60,794 nucleotides of DNA from Lachnospiraceae bacterium (GTDB lineage Bacteria > Bacillota > Clostridia > Lachnospirales > Lachnospiraceae): contig JAEFAR010000012.1 of the NCBI GenBank assembly GCA_016287675.1, positions 1-60,794 on the forward strand, in the 5' to 3' direction. Position 1 is the first letter of the stretch, and each line of letters starts with the position of its first letter. Both the position numbers and the translations under genes were made by a program. Below the pieces are notes generated by a model. That model did not search any database. It worked only from the letters and a program-made list of their open reading frames with translations, and had not been told where the DNA came from. Shown here in pieces: positions 6,387 to 14,752 of the stretch.

Positions 6387-7865
6387 CTATATGATATTCT
6401 CGCCGCGAATGGCCTTTGAAACGTTATTGGCTACAAACAGCAGGAATACACTTATCAAAGACTTTGCCATGGAAACCACCGTTGAAAGAGGTATCATCGC
6501 TCCGCCGTTACTGTTTACGATACCGAGGTTGTAAACGTAAAGGTCCAGCACTTCCAGGGTGTTCTTGTTTATGGGGTTTGAGAAAACGAGGTACTGCTCC
6601 ATTCCGTTGGAAAGGATGTTCGCTATGGAAAGCATAAGCATTACGCAGTAGGTGGGGATCAGCGCGGGAACCGTGATGTGCCACATTCTCTTGAACCGTC
6701 CGGCTCCGTCCACCATTGCGGCTTCGTAGAGGCTCTGATCGACACCCGAGATCGCGGCTATATAAATGATGGCGCTCCACCCGAGTCCCTTCCAAGTACC
6801 CCATGCAAGCATCTTGATCCAGGAAAGCGTGTCATTCTGCAGGTAGTTGGTGTCCGCAACCGACTTTGTGAGTGCCTCGATCAGATCGTTTACAAAGCCT
6901 TCCGTCGAAAAGAAAGCAAAAGCGATGGCATATACAAGTACCCAGGAAATAAAGTTGGGGATCGTTGTCAGGATCTGAACCGACTTCCTGAAGCCCGTGC
7001 TCCTGATCTCCGAAAGGAAGATCGCGAAGGCTACGGGGAACCAGCTTGTAAGAATGCCTAGGGATGACATTACCAGAGTGTTCTTTAAAACTCTCATGAT
7101 GTCGGTCCTTGTCACTTCACTGCTGAAGAGGTAGCCGAACCATTTGAAGCCCACGAAATTGTCTGCAGTAAGATCTGCGCCGGATTTGTAATCAAAGAAA
7201 GCGTATCTCCATCCCCAAAGAGGAAGATAGGAGAAAATGAATGCCAGCATGAGTATGGGCAGGATGTAAAGGAAAAGCTTGTATCTTTCCTGCATCTCCA
7301 TGCGCTCTTCCCTCTCGTTCCTTAATTCCGAAACGAAAAGCAGGGCTGAGATCACCAGGAGGATGACAGCAAATACAAGGAAGAAGTTTAAGTTCCATCC
7401 GGGCTCAAGCTGCCCGAGTTTTTTGCCTGCGACCTTGAGCTCAAGATCAAATCTCCCGAAGGCATTCCTCGCCAGAATGTCTCCCAGAAGAAGGAAAGCA
7501 GAGCCGATCATGGGGAAAATGCTGCCTCTAAGCCTCATTTTATTGTTTCCCAGGGACATGCATCCTCCGATACCCGAAACCGCAACACCCACAACAAGCG
7601 CTATGCCCGAAAACTGCACCAGCCTGAAGGTCAGCGCCGAAATGTATCTGAAGCCCAGTCCCACATTGGCTGTTAGATTTGAATAGGAAACCGCTGCGGT
7701 AAAGATCGAGCAGTACTTACTGATCTTGTCCGTGATTCTTGCGGGAAAAAACGCCGGCAAGAACAATGTGACGGTGCTGAAAAGGATCAGCGCCCTCTGA
7801 ACCCAATAAACGTAGCTGAAAGGTTTCTTGGGTTGTGATATGGAACTCTGTTTGATAATATCCAC
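6387..7865 (-). CDS. Sugar ABC permease, LplB type, with extra N-terminal membrane domain
   Basis: From the GTG at 7865 the protein has 492 residues; the usual LplB length is about 300. The C-terminal 290 residues are a normal LplB permease, starting LFLYILPILMLAFIFSYLPLWGW, with EAA loop YEAAMVDGAGRFKRMWHITVP. The first 200 or so residues add about four membrane helices (ALILFSTVTLFLPAFF, ALVVGVAVSGIGG, GSIFPMIGSAFLLLGDILAR, FFLVFAVILLVISALLFV) of unknown role. An ATG at 7931 is in frame, but it overlaps a TATAAT box; GTG 7865 has a proper GGGAGG site 5 nt before it, so it is preferred. First gene of the operon. Confidence 0.85.
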   Translation of the reverse strand: MDIIKQSSISQPKKPFSYVYWVQRALILFSTVTLFLPAFFPARITDKISKYCSIFTAAVSYSNLTANVGLGFRYISALTFRLVQFSGIALVVGVAVSGIGGCMSLGNNKMRLRGSIFPMIGSAFLLLGDILARNAFGRFDLELKVAGKKLGQLEPGWNLNFFLVFAVILLVISALLFVSELRNEREERMEMQERYKLFLYILPILMLAFIFSYLPLWGWRYAFFDYKSGADLTADNFVGFKWFGYLFSSEVTRTDIMRVLKNTLVMSSLGILTSWFPVAFAIFLSEIRSTGFRKSVQILTTIPNFISWVLVYAIAFAFFSTEGFVNDLIEALTKSVADTNYLQNDTLSWIKMLAWGTWKGLGWSAIIYIAAISGVDQSLYEAAMVDGAGRFKRMWHITVPALIPTYCVMLMLSIANILSNGMEQYLVFSNPINKNTLEVLDLYVYNLGIVNSNGGAMIPLSTVVSMAKSLISVFLLFVANNVSKAIRGENII

Positions 7866-7929
7866 TTTTTCCTCCCATTTAACGGACCGGTTCTCCTTAT
7901 TTTTCCGGTCCCATAAGATCCTTTCCACC

Positions 7930-7950
7930 ATTATAAGGCTTTGGAGCCTT
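7930..7950 (-). promoter_or_regulatory. -10 box and hairpin upstream of the importer operon
   Basis: TATAAT on the minus strand (complement of 7930-7935) stands about 65 nt before the preferred GTG start. An inverted repeat AAGGCT-TTGG-AGCCTT (7935-7950) lies where the spacer would be and could be an operator. No convincing -35 box is seen at 17 bp, suggesting activator dependence. Confidence 0.4.
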
Positions 7951-8040
7951 TCTTTTTATGATACAAATCCGATTTAATTTAAATGAAATTTTCGACACTT
8001 CCACTACCTATAAAATCTTTTAATCATTTTTATTTTCTTC

Positions 8041-8069
8041 TTGTATTTGGGTTCGTGTTATTGTAGAAT
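8041..8069 (+). promoter_or_regulatory. pyrBI promoter
   Basis: TTGTAT (8041-8046) and TAGAAT (8064-8069) are spaced by 17 bp, placing the transcription start about 20 nt before the pyrB ATG. The leader is too short for a PyrR attenuator. Confidence 0.5.
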
Positions 8070-8094
8070 GAAAAAAATTCTTAAGGAGGCATTT

Positions 8095-9027
8095 ATGTTA
8101 AGACACGTGATAAGCCCTCAGGACCTTACGGTCAAAGAGCTTGAAGATCTTATCAATCTCGCGAAGGACATGTATTCCCATCCTTCAAACTACTCTGAAA
8201 AATGTAAAGGAAAAAAAATAGCTACTTTATTCTATGAACCAAGTACACGCACCCGTTTAAGTTTTGAAGCCGCAATGCTTAATCTCGGGGGCAGTGTTCT
8301 TGGTTTTTCTTCTGCCGATTCGTCCTCAGCAGCCAAGGGTGAAAGTGTCGCAGACACCATCCGCGTCATCTCTTCCTACGCTGACATTGCAGCAATGCGT
8401 CATCCCAAGGAAGGTGCTCCCCAGGTAGCAGCCATGCACTCTTCCATCCCCGTGATCAATGCCGGTGACGGCGGTCACAATCATCCCACCCAGACTCTTA
8501 CAGATCTTTTCACCATCAGCCAGCTTAAGGGCCGTTTAAACAATCTCACGATCGGTTGCTGCGGAGACCTTAAGTTCGGTCGTACCGTTCATTCTCTGAT
8601 CACAGCAATGTCCCGTTACGCCGGTGTCAGATTTGTTCTCATTTCCCCCGACGAACTCAGGATCCCCAATTACTTAAGAACAGAAATCCTTGATGCCAAA
8701 GGCATAGAATACAAGGAAGTAAACAAGCTGGAGGAAGTCCTTCCCACCCTCGACATCCTCTATATGACAAGAGTTCAGAGAGAACGCTTCTTCAACGAGG
8801 AAGACTACATCCGCTTAAAGGACAGCTTCATCCTTGACAAGGACAAGATGAGTCTGGCGAGTCCTGATATGCTTGTAATGCACCCCCTTCCGAGAGTAAA
8901 CGAGATCTCGGTGGAAGTGGACGAGGATCCCAGGGCAGTTTACTTCAAGCAGGCAGAGCTGGGTGTCTACATCAGAATGGCATTGATTTATACGCTTTTA
9001 AAGGAAGCGGGAAAGATAGAGGGTTGA
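8095..9027 (+). CDS. pyrB: Aspartate carbamoyltransferase catalytic chain
   Basis: This 310-residue cytosolic enzyme condenses carbamoyl phosphate and aspartate, the first committed step of pyrimidine synthesis. Carbamoyl-phosphate site motifs are visible: [13 protein letters not shown] near residue 50, [12 protein letters not shown] near 130 and HPLPRV near 265. The ATG at 8095 follows AAGGAGG by 5 nt; a longer frame from 8041 would run through the promoter and is rejected. It is followed 3 nt later by pyrI, so the two chains are co-translated as an ATCase holoenzyme of the E. coli type. Confidence 0.97.
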   Translation: MLRHVISPQDLTVKELEDLINLAKDMYSHPSNYSEKCKGKKIATLFYEPSTRTRLSFEAAMLNLGGSVLGFSSADSSSAAKGESVADTIRVISSYADIAAMRHPKEGAPQVAAMHSSIPVINAGDGGHNHPTQTLTDLFTISQLKGRLNNLTIGCCGDLKFGRTVHSLITAMSRYAGVRFVLISPDELRIPNYLRTEILDAKGIEYKEVNKLEEVLPTLDILYMTRVQRERFFNEEDYIRLKDSFILDKDKMSLASPDMLVMHPLPRVNEISVEVDEDPRAVYFKQAELGVYIRMALIYTLLKEAGKIEG

Positions 9028-9030
9028 TTT

Positions 9031-9456
9031 ATGCTGAATATCAGTGGATTAAGCGAAGGATACGTTCTCGATCACATCAGAGCCGGGGAATGCATGGAGA
9101 TCTACACATGGCTGGGCCTGGACAAACTGGACACGGAAGTGGCTCTCATCAAAAACGTAAAAAGCAAAAAGATGGGTAAAAAAGACATTATTAAGATCGA
9201 GGGAGATCATTCCCTGAATTTTGATATGCTGGGTGTAATGGATCCCAACATCACAATAGATGTGATAAAAGAAGGAAAAATAGTCGAAAAAAGAAAGCCC
9301 AGCATGCCGGAATTCGTTGAAGGCATTATCAAATGCAAGAATCCCAGATGCATCACAACAATCGAGCAGGGCCTCACTCACAGATTCAGACTTACGAATC
9401 CCGAGAAAGGCACCTACCGCTGCGTTTATTGTGAACAGAGCTTTAAGAAAAGATAA
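9031..9456 (+). CDS. pyrI: Aspartate carbamoyltransferase regulatory chain
   Basis: This 141-residue chain gives allosteric nucleotide control to PyrB. The C-terminal zinc site is complete: CKNPRC (C-x4-C) near residue 104 and CVYC (C-x2-C) near residue 135, which in the family holds the contact with the catalytic chain. The N-terminal nucleotide-binding part is present (YVLDHIRAGECMEIYTWLGL). Its 3' end overlaps the convergent gerW gene by 14 bp. Confidence 0.96.
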   Translation: MLNISGLSEGYVLDHIRAGECMEIYTWLGLDKLDTEVALIKNVKSKKMGKKDIIKIEGDHSLNFDMLGVMDPNITIDVIKEGKIVEKRKPSMPEFVEGIIKCKNPRCITTIEQGLTHRFRLTNPEKGTYRCVYCEQSFKKR

Positions 9457-9904
9457 AAGGATCGTCATCATGATGGCTCTTAGGCGTTTCGTCCTCGGAG
9501 TCATCATTTTTTTTGGTCCTTACGGAATCCACCTTATCCTTAAGATCCTTTTTCTCTTTGGCAGAGGATGTGAATTTGTCCACCAGATCGGGGATCATGT
9601 CAAGAACCTTTGTTGCCATATCCTGATTTTTGATGTTAACAAGCTTTGCATGACCGTCTTTCAGCACGATCACTGCGCTGGGTGTGATCTTACCGCCCAT
9701 TCCGCCGCCGCTTCCGCCTTTTCCGGACTTACTGTGGTCCTTTGCCCAGGCTCCCGCAGCCACTCCGAAGGAAACTTCCACCAGCGGAAGGATCGTCGTT
9801 CCGTCATCGAACCTGACAGCCTCACCCACTACGGTCTTTGTGGAAAGAAAGCCGTCCATTCCTTTGAACAGAGATTCTACAGTATTTTCAAATTTGTTAT
9901 CCAT
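9443..9904 (-). CDS. gerW: GerW/YtfJ family spore protein
   Basis: A 153-residue protein of the GerW (YtfJ) family, recognised by the core VGEAVRFDDGTTILPLVEVSFGVAAG followed by a Gly-rich loop (GKGGSGGGMGGKITPSAVIVL). In Bacillus the protein is made in the forespore and is needed for germination. Some Lachnospiraceae not seen to sporulate also keep it. It directly follows a DUF2953 (YtfI-like) gene, the conserved ytfI-ytfJ pairing. A tail of charged residues (SAKEKKDLKDK...HHDDDP) is added at the C terminus. Confidence 0.9.
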   Translation of the reverse strand: MDNKFENTVESLFKGMDGFLSTKTVVGEAVRFDDGTTILPLVEVSFGVAAGAWAKDHSKSGKGGSGGGMGGKITPSAVIVLKDGHAKLVNIKNQDMATKVLDMIPDLVDKFTSSAKEKKDLKDKVDSVRTKKNDDSEDETPKSHHDDDPFIFS

Positions 9905-9908
9905 TCTC

Positions 9909-10805
9909 CTATTCTCCCTCCGGTACTTTTTCCGAAAGCCGCACGAGCCGCTTTCCGAGTTTCCTCAAGTCCTTATTAAAATACAACAAAACAGCGATCA
10001 ACGCAACGGTAAAAATCCTTACCCTGCCCTTCACCGTGATATCACAGTTAAAAACCTCGTTCTCAAAATCGGGTTTCAGGTTTAAAAGAGCCCCCATCCG
10101 TGCATATAGAACCGAGACAGCTCCCAGTACCTCGCCTGTGGTCGCGGGATCACTGAAACCGAATTCCACATTTCCTTCTATCCTCTTCGGGATCACATGA
10201 AGCAGAAGCTTTTTGATTCTTTTAAGCGCGACTTTAACCGCTTCTTTTCCGTCATCCCAGGCAATTTCCAGAAGATCTCTGTTTTTAAACAGGTTCTTTA
10301 GCCTTTGCACCGGAGAAAGCTTTGCCTTTTTCTTTGCTTTCTTTTTGGACTTTCGGGGTCTTTCGGTGGCTTTTGACTCTTTAGTCTTTTTGGATTCTTT
10401 GGGCTTCCTGTTTTTTTCAGGTTCGTCAGAGTTTTTAAATTCTATAGGCTCCTTAATATCTTCAGGTACTGCAGATCTGCCGACCTCTTCTGTTCCTTCG
10501 GTTTTCATGGGCTCCCGGGACTTTGTTTCTTCTTCGCTCTTCGGAGCCTTCTTCCACAGCTTTTTAAAGGCCACTCTTCCCTGCTTATCAAGCTTTTGGT
10601 CCGCATATTTGATTTTTATGCATACGAATCCGAGAAGCCAGGTGATCTTTGCATCTCCGCTCATTTCATCTTCGTCCTTTTTAAATCCGGCGGTGTACCT
10701 CACCGGAAGAAAAAGCACAAGTGCCAAGAGCAGAAGGATCAGACCAATGATTCCCAGAAGTATGAATCCGGTGATCTTAAGAATCAGCATATTTTTCTTC
10801 CGCAA
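9909..10805 (-). CDS. DUF2953 (YtfI-like) membrane protein
   Basis: A 298-residue protein with one N-terminal membrane helix (ILKITGFILLGIIGLILLLLALVLFLPVRY), the entry pattern of DUF2953/YtfI proteins. A long Lys/Glu-rich low-complexity linker follows (about residues 85-160, repeated KKTKESK and KAKKKAK units). The C-terminal half contains the family core (EGNVEFGFSDPATTGEVLGAVSVLY) and a second hydrophobic segment. The function is not established; genomic pairing with gerW links it to the spore programme. The start overlaps the preceding 92-residue gene by 29 bp; an internal ATG at 10790 is a possible alternative. Confidence 0.8.
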   Translation of the reverse strand: MRKKNMLILKITGFILLGIIGLILLLLALVLFLPVRYTAGFKKDEDEMSGDAKITWLLGFVCIKIKYADQKLDKQGRVAFKKLWKKAPKSEEETKSREPMKTEGTEEVGRSAVPEDIKEPIEFKNSDEPEKNRKPKESKKTKESKATERPRKSKKKAKKKAKLSPVQRLKNLFKNRDLLEIAWDDGKEAVKVALKRIKKLLLHVIPKRIEGNVEFGFSDPATTGEVLGAVSVLYARMGALLNLKPDFENEVFNCDITVKGRVRIFTVALIAVLLYFNKDLRKLGKRLVRLSEKVPEGE

Positions 10806-11055
10806 GCTTTAAAAGGATCTCGTTGGCTTCGCCCCGGTTTCCTGCGATCCCGTAGACCAGAAGATCCCGTTCCCTGTAGTAGGGAAACAGCAAAACCTTT
10901 TCCTCGATAACATCAAAAAGATTTTCGGGATTAGAAGGATCCGTGATCAGGAGTATGTTTCTGCAGATCTTTCCCGCTTTTATCCTCCTGATGGTGTGCA
11001 GTTTTCTGTGTTTCAGACTTTTTCCCACATGCAATGGTTTATTAAAGTTAATCAT
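10777..11055 (-). CDS. Unrecognised 92-residue protein
   Basis: A small soluble protein without signal or membrane helix, rich in basic residues at the N terminus (MINFNKPLHVGKSLKHRKLHTIRRIKAGK). An alternating hydrophobic/charged part follows (NILLITDPSNPENLFDVIEEKVLLFPYYRERDLLVYGIAG). No family is recognised. Its ATG overlaps the end of the 455-residue gene and its end overlaps the DUF2953 gene, so it is translationally coupled in a four-gene run ending with gerW. Confidence 0.6.
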   Translation of the reverse strand: MINFNKPLHVGKSLKHRKLHTIRRIKAGKICRNILLITDPSNPENLFDVIEEKVLLFPYYRERDLLVYGIAGNRGEANEILLKLAEEKYADS

Positions 11056-12415
11056 AACACTCTCTGATAAGATTAATGGAGATCTGCTTCTCTCCGGAAT
11101 CCGTGCAGCCGTTAAGAGCCTGTCTCACGTACTCCATCACTTCCGTGTGACTTGAAAGCATTACGGGAAGCTCTCTAAGAAGCTGGGCAGTGACGGCACG
11201 GTTCTTGAGCCTGCCTCCCTTCTTCAGAACCTCTTCCAGATCCTTGGCAAAGCCGGATCTGACCTCTTCAAGATAATCGTCATCTATGGCAGTGTTTTCT
11301 TCGATGAGCTCCGCAAATGTGCTCTCTCCGCAAAGCCTGCAGGTCATGAGGAGCCTTTCAAAAGGAACTGTGAGCATCAATTCCTCAACCTGCTTTTTAT
11401 AGTTTTCTTTGATCACAAGAAGAACAGATTCTTCGTCACTGATCCTCTCGTTCAGCTTTTCAACACGCTCTTCCGTTCCGCTGAAAAGCTTGTCGTAATC
11501 AACATCTCCGTCGATCATGCTCTTTAAGATCTTGAAGATCCCTTCACAGGCTTTTTCAGTTTCAAGAGTAAAGTATTGTCTTGTGAGGAGCACCGCAAGA
11601 AGCGCATTTGAAAGCTCCTGCAGATCGGTGAGTTCATCCGCAAGGCCGGACACGAGATTTGATGCGATCCTGTAATCATCCTTAAGATCAAAGTACCTCT
11701 GAGCTTCTATGGTCGCGAAATCAGTATTTTTGATCTCATCCACAAGCTCGTTGACGTTTTCGTAAACATTGTACTTCTTGTCGATCCTGTACATTCCCGA
11801 TGCGGATCTGAGCATATAGTCAAAGGTGTCGATGGCTTTCTTGTCGGATCCTCCGTAGAGTGAAAATGTGGTGTTCACCAGATCGATGATCTTACCCTTT
11901 GTTAGTCTCACGGGAAGACAGGAAATGGCTGTCTTGATCCTTTCGTTCACAAGAGCATTCTCATCATCCGAGAAGATCCACTTTAGTATCTCTCTTGCCA
12001 GATCGTCATTACTGGTTTCCTCCACCTGAACATACTCAAATTTCGGTTCGAGACGGTTTAAAATGTATTCATAGATCACAAGATCGTCAACAATGGCAGT
12101 GACAGCTTCCATACGGTGTCTGACGGTCTCTCTGATGGCAATGACTCTCTCAACTGCCGCTTTATTGTCCACCGGGCTGCCGTCACAGAGCGTTTTGATC
12201 TCGCTGAGCAGGCCCTCGTAAAGTTCTTTGTTATGTTTATCCAGATCCGTATCATCGAATTCACTCTTGTCCAGCTGCATCGAAAGGGACATTGCCAGGT
12301 TGTGAAGGGCAAATTCACCATAGAGGGATGCCATGGAATTTAAATAAACAGGAATGTTTTGTTCGAGATTTTTTCCTTTACGGATCTCGTTTTCAATATC
12401 TCTTATGTCTGACAT
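11048..12415 (-). CDS. Unrecognised 455-residue helical protein
   Basis: A mostly alpha-helical, acidic cytosolic protein with no signal peptide or membrane segment. No catalytic motif is recognised. Segments such as RVIAIRETVRHRMEAVTAIVDDLVIYEYILNRLEPKFEYV are long amphipathic helices. It is the first gene of the run that ends with the ytfI and ytfJ homologues, and the next gene overlaps it by 8 bp. A function cannot be assigned. Confidence 0.75.
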   Translation of the reverse strand: MSDIRDIENEIRKGKNLEQNIPVYLNSMASLYGEFALHNLAMSLSMQLDKSEFDDTDLDKHNKELYEGLLSEIKTLCDGSPVDNKAAVERVIAIRETVRHRMEAVTAIVDDLVIYEYILNRLEPKFEYVQVEETSNDDLAREILKWIFSDDENALVNERIKTAISCLPVRLTKGKIIDLVNTTFSLYGGSDKKAIDTFDYMLRSASGMYRIDKKYNVYENVNELVDEIKNTDFATIEAQRYFDLKDDYRIASNLVSGLADELTDLQELSNALLAVLLTRQYFTLETEKACEGIFKILKSMIDGDVDYDKLFSGTEERVEKLNERISDEESVLLVIKENYKKQVEELMLTVPFERLLMTCRLCGESTFAELIEENTAIDDDYLEEVRSGFAKDLEEVLKKGGRLKNRAVTAQLLRELPVMLSSHTEVMEYVRQALNGCTDSGEKQISINLIRECYD

Positions 12416-12535
12416 GATAGTATCTCCAAAGTGTGATGTGCGCCAAATAGTGGCATAGGAATTATTTTAACATAAGTTGCGGGAAAATGCTATAACTATC
12501 CATATTGTAAAAAGGATCTCCGTATCCTAAAAAAT

Positions 12536-12575
12536 AGAGAATGCTGACTGCCAAAGCAGTCGCATTCTCTGTTTT
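12536..12575 (-). terminator. Terminator after the rhomboid-like gene (bidirectional shape)
   Basis: The outer stem AGAGAATGC / GCATTCTCT (12536-12544 and 12562-12570) has an inner GACTGC/GCAGTC pair. T-rich tracts lie on both strands. It stands 14 nt beyond the stop of the minus-strand gene at 12584. Confidence 0.8.
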
Positions 12576-12583
12576 TTATTTAC

Positions 12584-13573
12584 TTAGATCCTTTTAACGT
12601 GTTCATGTGTATACAGGTGGTCCATACAATATTCGTAATTACCGTCACACTTTGTGCAAAAACGGAATTCAATGTCTCCATCCAGCTCCGTCCTTCCACA
12701 GATGGCGCATTTGTGGCGGGTGATCACGCTTTTACCGTTATGAGTTGCTTCATTGCCCGCATTCACCTGAGCCCATCTGATGCTCTTACGATAGTTCGCT
12801 TTCCGCCTCATGTCCGAAGGTCTGAACTTTCCGAACAGATCCCTCGTTCCGAAGAAGAAAAGAATGAAGTTCAATAACGACATCAGAATGTTCACCGTTA
12901 CGTACCACTGTCCGTTAACAAGGGACTGAACAGAGGTAAAGGCAAGAAAAGCACCGTATACTATGCCCAGTATCTTGACCCTTATGGGGATGATGAACAG
13001 GAGCAGCACCTGGGTGTCCGGAAAAGTAGCCGCAAACGCCAAGAAGATGGACATACAGATGAAGTAGGTGGAAATACTGTTAAACCAGTATCCCGGCAGC
13101 ATCACTATGTTTCCGTTCTTCATGTAGGCTGCCAGACCGAAAAGGTCCTCAGCCGTAATGGTAGCGGCGTTAAGCATATCCGAAAACTGAAGATAGGCAA
13201 AGCCGTAAACTACGAAAGCTCCTATGATAGTGAACAGGATTCCCGAGAAGATGTAGACATTGTATCTGAAATCTCCCCACACGCTTTCCATTGTTTTACC
13301 GATGGAATAATAAAAGTAAAGCATGATAAGAGTCCAGAAATCCAGCTGTCTCGGAGGGATCAATATCCATGTGAACAGTCGCCAGACCTGTCCGTGGAGG
13401 ATCTTGTAGGGATTAAGAGAGATCCACTCTATAATGGACACTCCCTGAAAGATCATGGGTACCAGATACTGAAAAATGTAACCTGCAACATAACACATCA
13501 CCAGGATCAGCGAAAGATTGGATATGGCATACTTCCCGTATTTTCTTTCAAGCCTGAAAAGCAACTTACTCAT
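12584..13573 (-). CDS. Rhomboid-like membrane protein without visible catalytic serine, with C-terminal zinc ribbon
   Basis: A 329-residue membrane protein with six or so helices. HGQVWRLFTWILIPP near residue 60 is the typical rhomboid-fold opening, and YYSIGKTMESVWGDFRYNVYIFSGI is the second-helix region. The GxSG serine motif and the paired histidine of active rhomboid proteases are not seen; the equivalent stretch reads LPGYWFNSISTYFICMS. The C terminus adds a cytosolic Cys4-like ribbon (CAICGR...CTKCDG...YCMDH). It is therefore probably a pseudoprotease acting in membrane protein handling (inference). ATG at 13573 has GAGGTG upstream. Confidence 0.75.
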   Translation of the reverse strand: MSKLLFRLERKYGKYAISNLSLILVMCYVAGYIFQYLVPMIFQGVSIIEWISLNPYKILHGQVWRLFTWILIPPRQLDFWTLIMLYFYYSIGKTMESVWGDFRYNVYIFSGILFTIIGAFVVYGFAYLQFSDMLNAATITAEDLFGLAAYMKNGNIVMLPGYWFNSISTYFICMSIFLAFAATFPDTQVLLLFIIPIRVKILGIVYGAFLAFTSVQSLVNGQWYVTVNILMSLLNFILFFFGTRDLFGKFRPSDMRRKANYRKSIRWAQVNAGNEATHNGKSVITRHKCAICGRTELDGDIEFRFCTKCDGNYEYCMDHLYTHEHVKRI

Positions 13574-13603
13574 AAACACCTCATAAACTTATTACAATTT
13601 GAT

Positions 13604-14563
13604 CTATTCCGCCGTCTGAGCGTCAGCCACCACCTTTTTTGCTGCCTCGATCTCTCCGAAGGTGGGAGCATCGGGGGAAGAGATCATTTTCTTTCTTACC
13701 ATTATTATCATTACGATGACCGAGATCAGGCCAACGCCGTAGAAGCAATAGCTGACAACATCTTCGTTTTTAGCGTTTCCGCCGAGCACGGAAAGTAACT
13801 GCGCGCTTCCGTTCACGATGAAATGAACAAAAACGGAAGCCCAGACACTCTTAAATTTAATGGCTACAACAGCCAGTACAGCACCGATCAGGGATGCATA
13901 TACAACCTGGATGAGAACACCCGATAAAGGCGCCAGCTGGATATTTGAGAAATGCATGCATCCGAAGGCCACCGAAGTGATGATGATAGCTGCAACATCA
14001 TTCATATACTTTCTTCCGTAGTTTAATGCAAGTCCTCTCATCAGAAGGTCTTCGGATAAAGGTGCTGCAATAACAACTGCCAGAGCCATGACAACGGAAG
14101 TGGCTCCGTCTCCCGTAAGGTTCTCGGAAAGCATCTGATAGTCCTGTGAAACTTTCTCGGGAAGTACCATGAAGCTTAATACCAGGATCACATTGATCAG
14201 GAACTGGATCGCGATTCCCGTACATACAAGGAAAATGATCTTTTTACCCGTAAATGCATTCTTTAACTGAACTTCCGGCTTTCTGACAGCTCTCCACCAG
14301 AAGAAGATCCCCACAGAGATCAAGAGATCACAGGCCAGGGTCGAAACAGCAACGTAGGAACTGTTCATCAGCTGTTCAGTCACCCATTCTTTATCCTGCA
14401 GTATTTCCATGCCCGCTCCGGATGAAAGAGCTTCCGCAACGATCCCCGGAATATAGAACAACTGAATGATGGACGAAATGATCAGATTTCCCGCAAGGAA
14501 CACAAGGACAGGCACTATAGACATTACAATACCCAGTAACCAATTTTTTTTCTCATTTTGCAT
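13604..14563 (-). CDS. CPBP (CAAX protease/bacteriocin-processing) family membrane protein
   Basis: A 319-residue protein with eight or so hydrophobic helices. The three conserved CPBP elements are visible: SEDLLMRG near residue 175, FGCMHF near 204 and HFIVN near 243. In most members the first motif is EExxxR; here the second acid is Asp (ED). These intramembrane glutamic endopeptidases act in prenyl-protein or peptide processing and in bacteriocin self-immunity; the substrate is unknown here. It has its own promoter and an AAAGGAGAG ribosome site. Confidence 0.85.
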   Translation of the reverse strand: MQNEKKNWLLGIVMSIVPVLVFLAGNLIISSIIQLFYIPGIVAEALSSGAGMEILQDKEWVTEQLMNSSYVAVSTLACDLLISVGIFFWWRAVRKPEVQLKNAFTGKKIIFLVCTGIAIQFLINVILVLSFMVLPEKVSQDYQMLSENLTGDGATSVVMALAVVIAAPLSEDLLMRGLALNYGRKYMNDVAAIIITSVAFGCMHFSNIQLAPLSGVLIQVVYASLIGAVLAVVAIKFKSVWASVFVHFIVNGSAQLLSVLGGNAKNEDVVSYCFYGVGLISVIVMIIMVRKKMISSPDAPTFGEIEAAKKVVADAQTAE

Positions 14564-14624
14564 TTTTCTCTCCTTTGAAATAAACTCACAACTCCGCTCG
14601 ATACTTTTACCGTATCAACGAAAA

Positions 14625-14653
14625 ATTATAGCAAAGCCCCCGCACCAAGACAA
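14625..14653 (-). promoter_or_regulatory. Promoter of the CPBP gene
   Basis: Minus-strand TTGTCT (complement of 14648-14653) and TATAAT (complement of 14625-14630) are 17 bp apart. The leader is about 55 nt. Confidence 0.6.
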
Positions 14654-14679
14654 TTAAACAACTATAAATTTTTGTATTA

Positions 14680-14705
14680 AAAATGGGCCTTGACGGTCAA
14701 GGCCC
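14680..14705 (-). terminator. Terminator of the GH51 gene
   Basis: GGGCCTTGAC / GTCAAGGCCC (14685-14694 and 14696-14705) form a long GC-rich stem. It is followed on the minus strand by ATTTTTAAT. It lies 48 nt after the GH51 stop codon. Confidence 0.8.
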
Positions 14706-14752
14706 GGGAAGAAAAACTTATCTTCATCCTTTTATTATCATTTGGTTTAAAA

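Noticed and set aside
8041-8094. Longer start for pyrB
   Set aside because: The extra codons overlap the -35 and -10 boxes, and the AAGGAGG site belongs to the ATG at 8095.
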